Part shown: piece by piece, positions 7,401-7,901 of the stretch
Layout of the letters: each line of letters opens with the position of its first letter
Position numbering within the stretch: the first letter of the stretch is position 1
Source of the DNA: Anaerolineales bacterium
GTDB lineage: Bacteria; Chloroflexota; Anaerolineae; Anaerolineales; Villigracilaceae
Direction: 5' to 3'
Length of the DNA: 7,901 nucleotides
Assembly: GCA_016789205.1 (NCBI GenBank)
Contig: JAEURF010000069.1
Location: 1-7,901 of the forward strand
Made by a program: the position numbers and the translations under genes
Notes under the pieces: generated by a model
What the model was told of the DNA's origin: nothing
What the model saw: the letters and a program-made list of their open reading frames with translations, nothing else
Database searches by the model: none

Positions 7401-7607
7401 GCGCGCATCTTCGCTATCGTGGATGTTTGGGACGCATTACTTTCAGACCGACCCTACCGTAAAGCTTGGAACCAAAAAGATACGTGTAAATATATTTTAG
7501 ACCTTTCAGGTAAGCAATTTGACCCACGTGTTGTGAGTGAATTTCAAAGAATCCTTGACATGGAACCTGAGATTATTCAATCTAATTTACCGCAAAGCAA
7601 AAGCTGA
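4404..7607 (+). CDS. Membrane-anchored PAS/four-GAF receptor with HD-GYP output domain
   Basis: Predicted signal-responsive cyclic-di-GMP phosphodiesterase of 1067 residues. Seen: membrane segments at about 9-34 and 49-65 with a short outside loop; a PAS domain with PAC tail at about 84-200 ('RLRHRDGHYVWIKEDASL'); GAF domains at about 223-362, 386-528, 550-693 and 718-858, joined by helical linkers; and an HD-GYP domain at about 868-1050. The HD-GYP metal ligands are all present: E889, H893, H925-D926 in 'HDIGK', H954, H978-H979 and D1007, as well as GYP at 986-988. Family knowledge: such domains split cyclic-di-GMP into pGpG or GMP. The ligands of the GAF and PAS domains cannot be read from the sequence. 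No GGDEF, histidine kinase or receiver domain is present. ATG 4404 is chosen because it gives the usual short basic N-terminus before the first membrane segment. Start codons at 4347 (TTG) and 4356 (ATG) are in frame and would add 19 or 16 residues, but none of the three has a Shine-Dalgarno sequence. Confidence 0.93.
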   Translation: MKKQNRLSAFRIAFIYLTAGILWILLTDTILLTTFREPGQLSTAQTYKGWFYVGATSLILYILLKINERRVANTKTKVQEEYRELVEQLPAVVFIDVFNDEQSTQYMSPRIKDLVGYTAKEWTKNGRDMWTTSLHPDDKERVLNEDKRTNQTGEAFRIEYRLRHRDGHYVWIKEDASLVKGEDGKPLFWQGILLDITEQKKAEEVSRHRDEVLRVSTMELTHYVDLNNLFEKIFSTLHKLIEYDSASIELINNGSVEIVAGKNIPKEMIGRQYQVNTKKWGGLDELREVKIIADVQSDERFVIFEETSYIRSWMGIPLMAQEKLIGFLNLDSRTPNYFNDEFAALAQTFANQAAIAIENTRLFELEKKRVETADMVRQAATALTNPLDLPSLYQAILEWLNKITPYDSASILEIEGDLIRLTAESGLPHPEKALNQYFSANDALLKAVKETAQTLIIDDCWDDTRFEKWGDTEHIRGWMGVPLISRGQVIGYITIDSKKPNAFTQNDAVAAQTFAQQAATSLENVRLYTETKQRLEELETVSRVSSALRAAQDTNEMFPILLREIETIMKTEMATIFLYDEESNALTSRASSKMLANIPKTTYKPGEGIIGHVYASGQPHTSFEFNIDPIAAPENAEFIGAGWGGIAVPIRTANEIIGVIIVGIKKPRHIEEDYVRLMTTIAEIAGNAIYRSNLFEKSENQIRRLTTLREIDTAITSSLDLRITLNIILEHLLTKMGVSAASFLIFNPDSQMLDSLAASGFQNQESTQASISIGDGLATQILLNRKSIHIKDLSNETNQDKTENFVSYYALPLFSKGTTRGVLEMYFKKTFTPNDDWIEFVQTLAGQATIAIDNAQLFENLQRSNQELSLAYDTTLEGWGKALELRDKETQGHTHRVTNLTLELAQRMGIPDSQLTHIRRGALLHDIGKMGVSDNILRKPGALTEDEMNEMRKHPKYAYELLYPIPYLRAAVDIPYCHHEWWDGNGYPRGLKGEEIPLAARIFAIVDVWDALLSDRPYRKAWNQKDTCKYILDLSGKQFDPRVVSEFQRILDMEPEIIQSNLPQSKS

Positions 7608-7637
7608 AAAGCAGAATCAAGTATCCCCTTAAGAAAG

Positions 7638-7667
7638 AAGCGACGAGTTTCCTCATCGCTTTTTTTT
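7638..7667 (+). terminator. Intrinsic terminator between the convergent HD-GYP and tyrS genes
   Basis: AAGCGACGAG (7638-7647) pairs with CTCATCGCTT (7652-7661) around loop TTTC, with one C-A mismatch, and is followed by eight T (7660-7667). It ends the HD-GYP transcript 30 bases after its stop codon. The T run overlaps the last codon positions of the opposing tyrS gene. In the other direction the hairpin is followed by the T-poor CTTCTTTCTTAAGG, so it may only partly serve tyrS. Confidence 0.82.
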
Positions 7668-7901
7668 ATTTCACTCTTAAAAATTTTCTTTTTCCAACTT
7701 GTAACACACCTGCATGTGGAAATGGCATATCTTTTTCAATTACTTCGCCATCTAATTTAATGCCTTTTTGTTCAATCAAACTGCGCGCCTTGCTTTTGCT
7801 TTCTGCCATTTTGTTTGCGATGATGACATCCACAATGGTTTGATTGGGTTGCAAATTGTATTCGGGCATTTCATCGGGGATTTCTTTTTGTTGAAAACGT
7901 T
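7666..7901 (-). CDS. tyrS: Tyrosyl-tRNA synthetase, C-terminal S4 domain, cut by the window edge
   Basis: Only the last 77 codons are in the window; the frame is open through the right edge, so the methionine at 7869 is internal and not the start. The segment opens with 'RFQQKEIPDEMPEY', typical of the linker after the catalytic domain of the shorter TyrRS type. An S4 RNA-binding domain follows ('MAESKSKARSLIEQKG', then 'IKLDGEVI') and the protein ends in 'LQVGKRKFLRVK', the usual end of this family. S4 domains of TyrRS bind the tRNA-Tyr anticodon and variable arm. The catalytic Rossmann domain with HIGH and KMSKS motifs lies outside the window. Other S4 proteins are less likely because of the linker and the terminal motif. 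Its stop codon overlaps the T run of the convergent terminator. Confidence 0.88.
   Translation of the reverse strand, partial: RFQQKEIPDEMPEYNLQPNQTIVDVIIANKMAESKSKARSLIEQKGIKLDGEVIEKDMPFPHAGVLQVGKRKFLRVK

Overview
The window is ordinary bacterial chromosome of moderate, slightly AT-rich composition. Its RpoB protein, with a large Trp-rich insertion near the C-terminus and the core wording 'VRDVHHSHYGRICPIETPEG', together with a multi-GAF HD-GYP receptor next door, suggests a member of the Chloroflexota, probably Anaerolineae. That assignment is inference from protein style, not a database match.

Layout. Positions 1-3640 (minus strand) hold rpoB, cut by the left edge close to its C-terminus. 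It starts from a strong ribosome binding site and a near-consensus promoter (TTGACT-17-TATAAT) whose transcript begins about 64 nt upstream with a small hairpin. Pointing the other way from the same intergenic region is a second strong promoter (TTGACA-17-TAAAAT). It drives three tRNA genes, tRNA-Phe(GAA), tRNA-Gly(GCC) and tRNA-Cys(GCA), which end at a strong intrinsic terminator. None of the three encodes CCA.

Downstream of that terminator (4205-4331) lies a decayed second copy of the 3' part of tRNA-Cys plus its terminator. It is interrupted by two short hairpin-forming segments absent from the intact gene. This is the least ordinary stretch of DNA in the window.

Positions 4404-7607 (plus strand) encode a large membrane-anchored receptor: two N-terminal membrane segments, a PAS/PAC domain, four GAF domains and a C-terminal HD-GYP domain with all expected metal ligands, so a probable cyclic-di-GMP phosphodiesterase. 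A perfect 11-bp inverted repeat overlaps its presumed start codon and a TATAAT box. The gene ends at a terminator shared with the convergent gene on the right edge (minus strand), the S4-domain tail of tyrosyl-tRNA synthetase.

Working together: most of the window is gene-expression machinery (RNA polymerase beta, three tRNAs, TyrRS), with one signalling gene inserted among it. I see no CRISPR array, transposase, phage gene or defence system. The unusual material is at the level of RNA and DNA structure around the tRNA cluster and of domain architecture.
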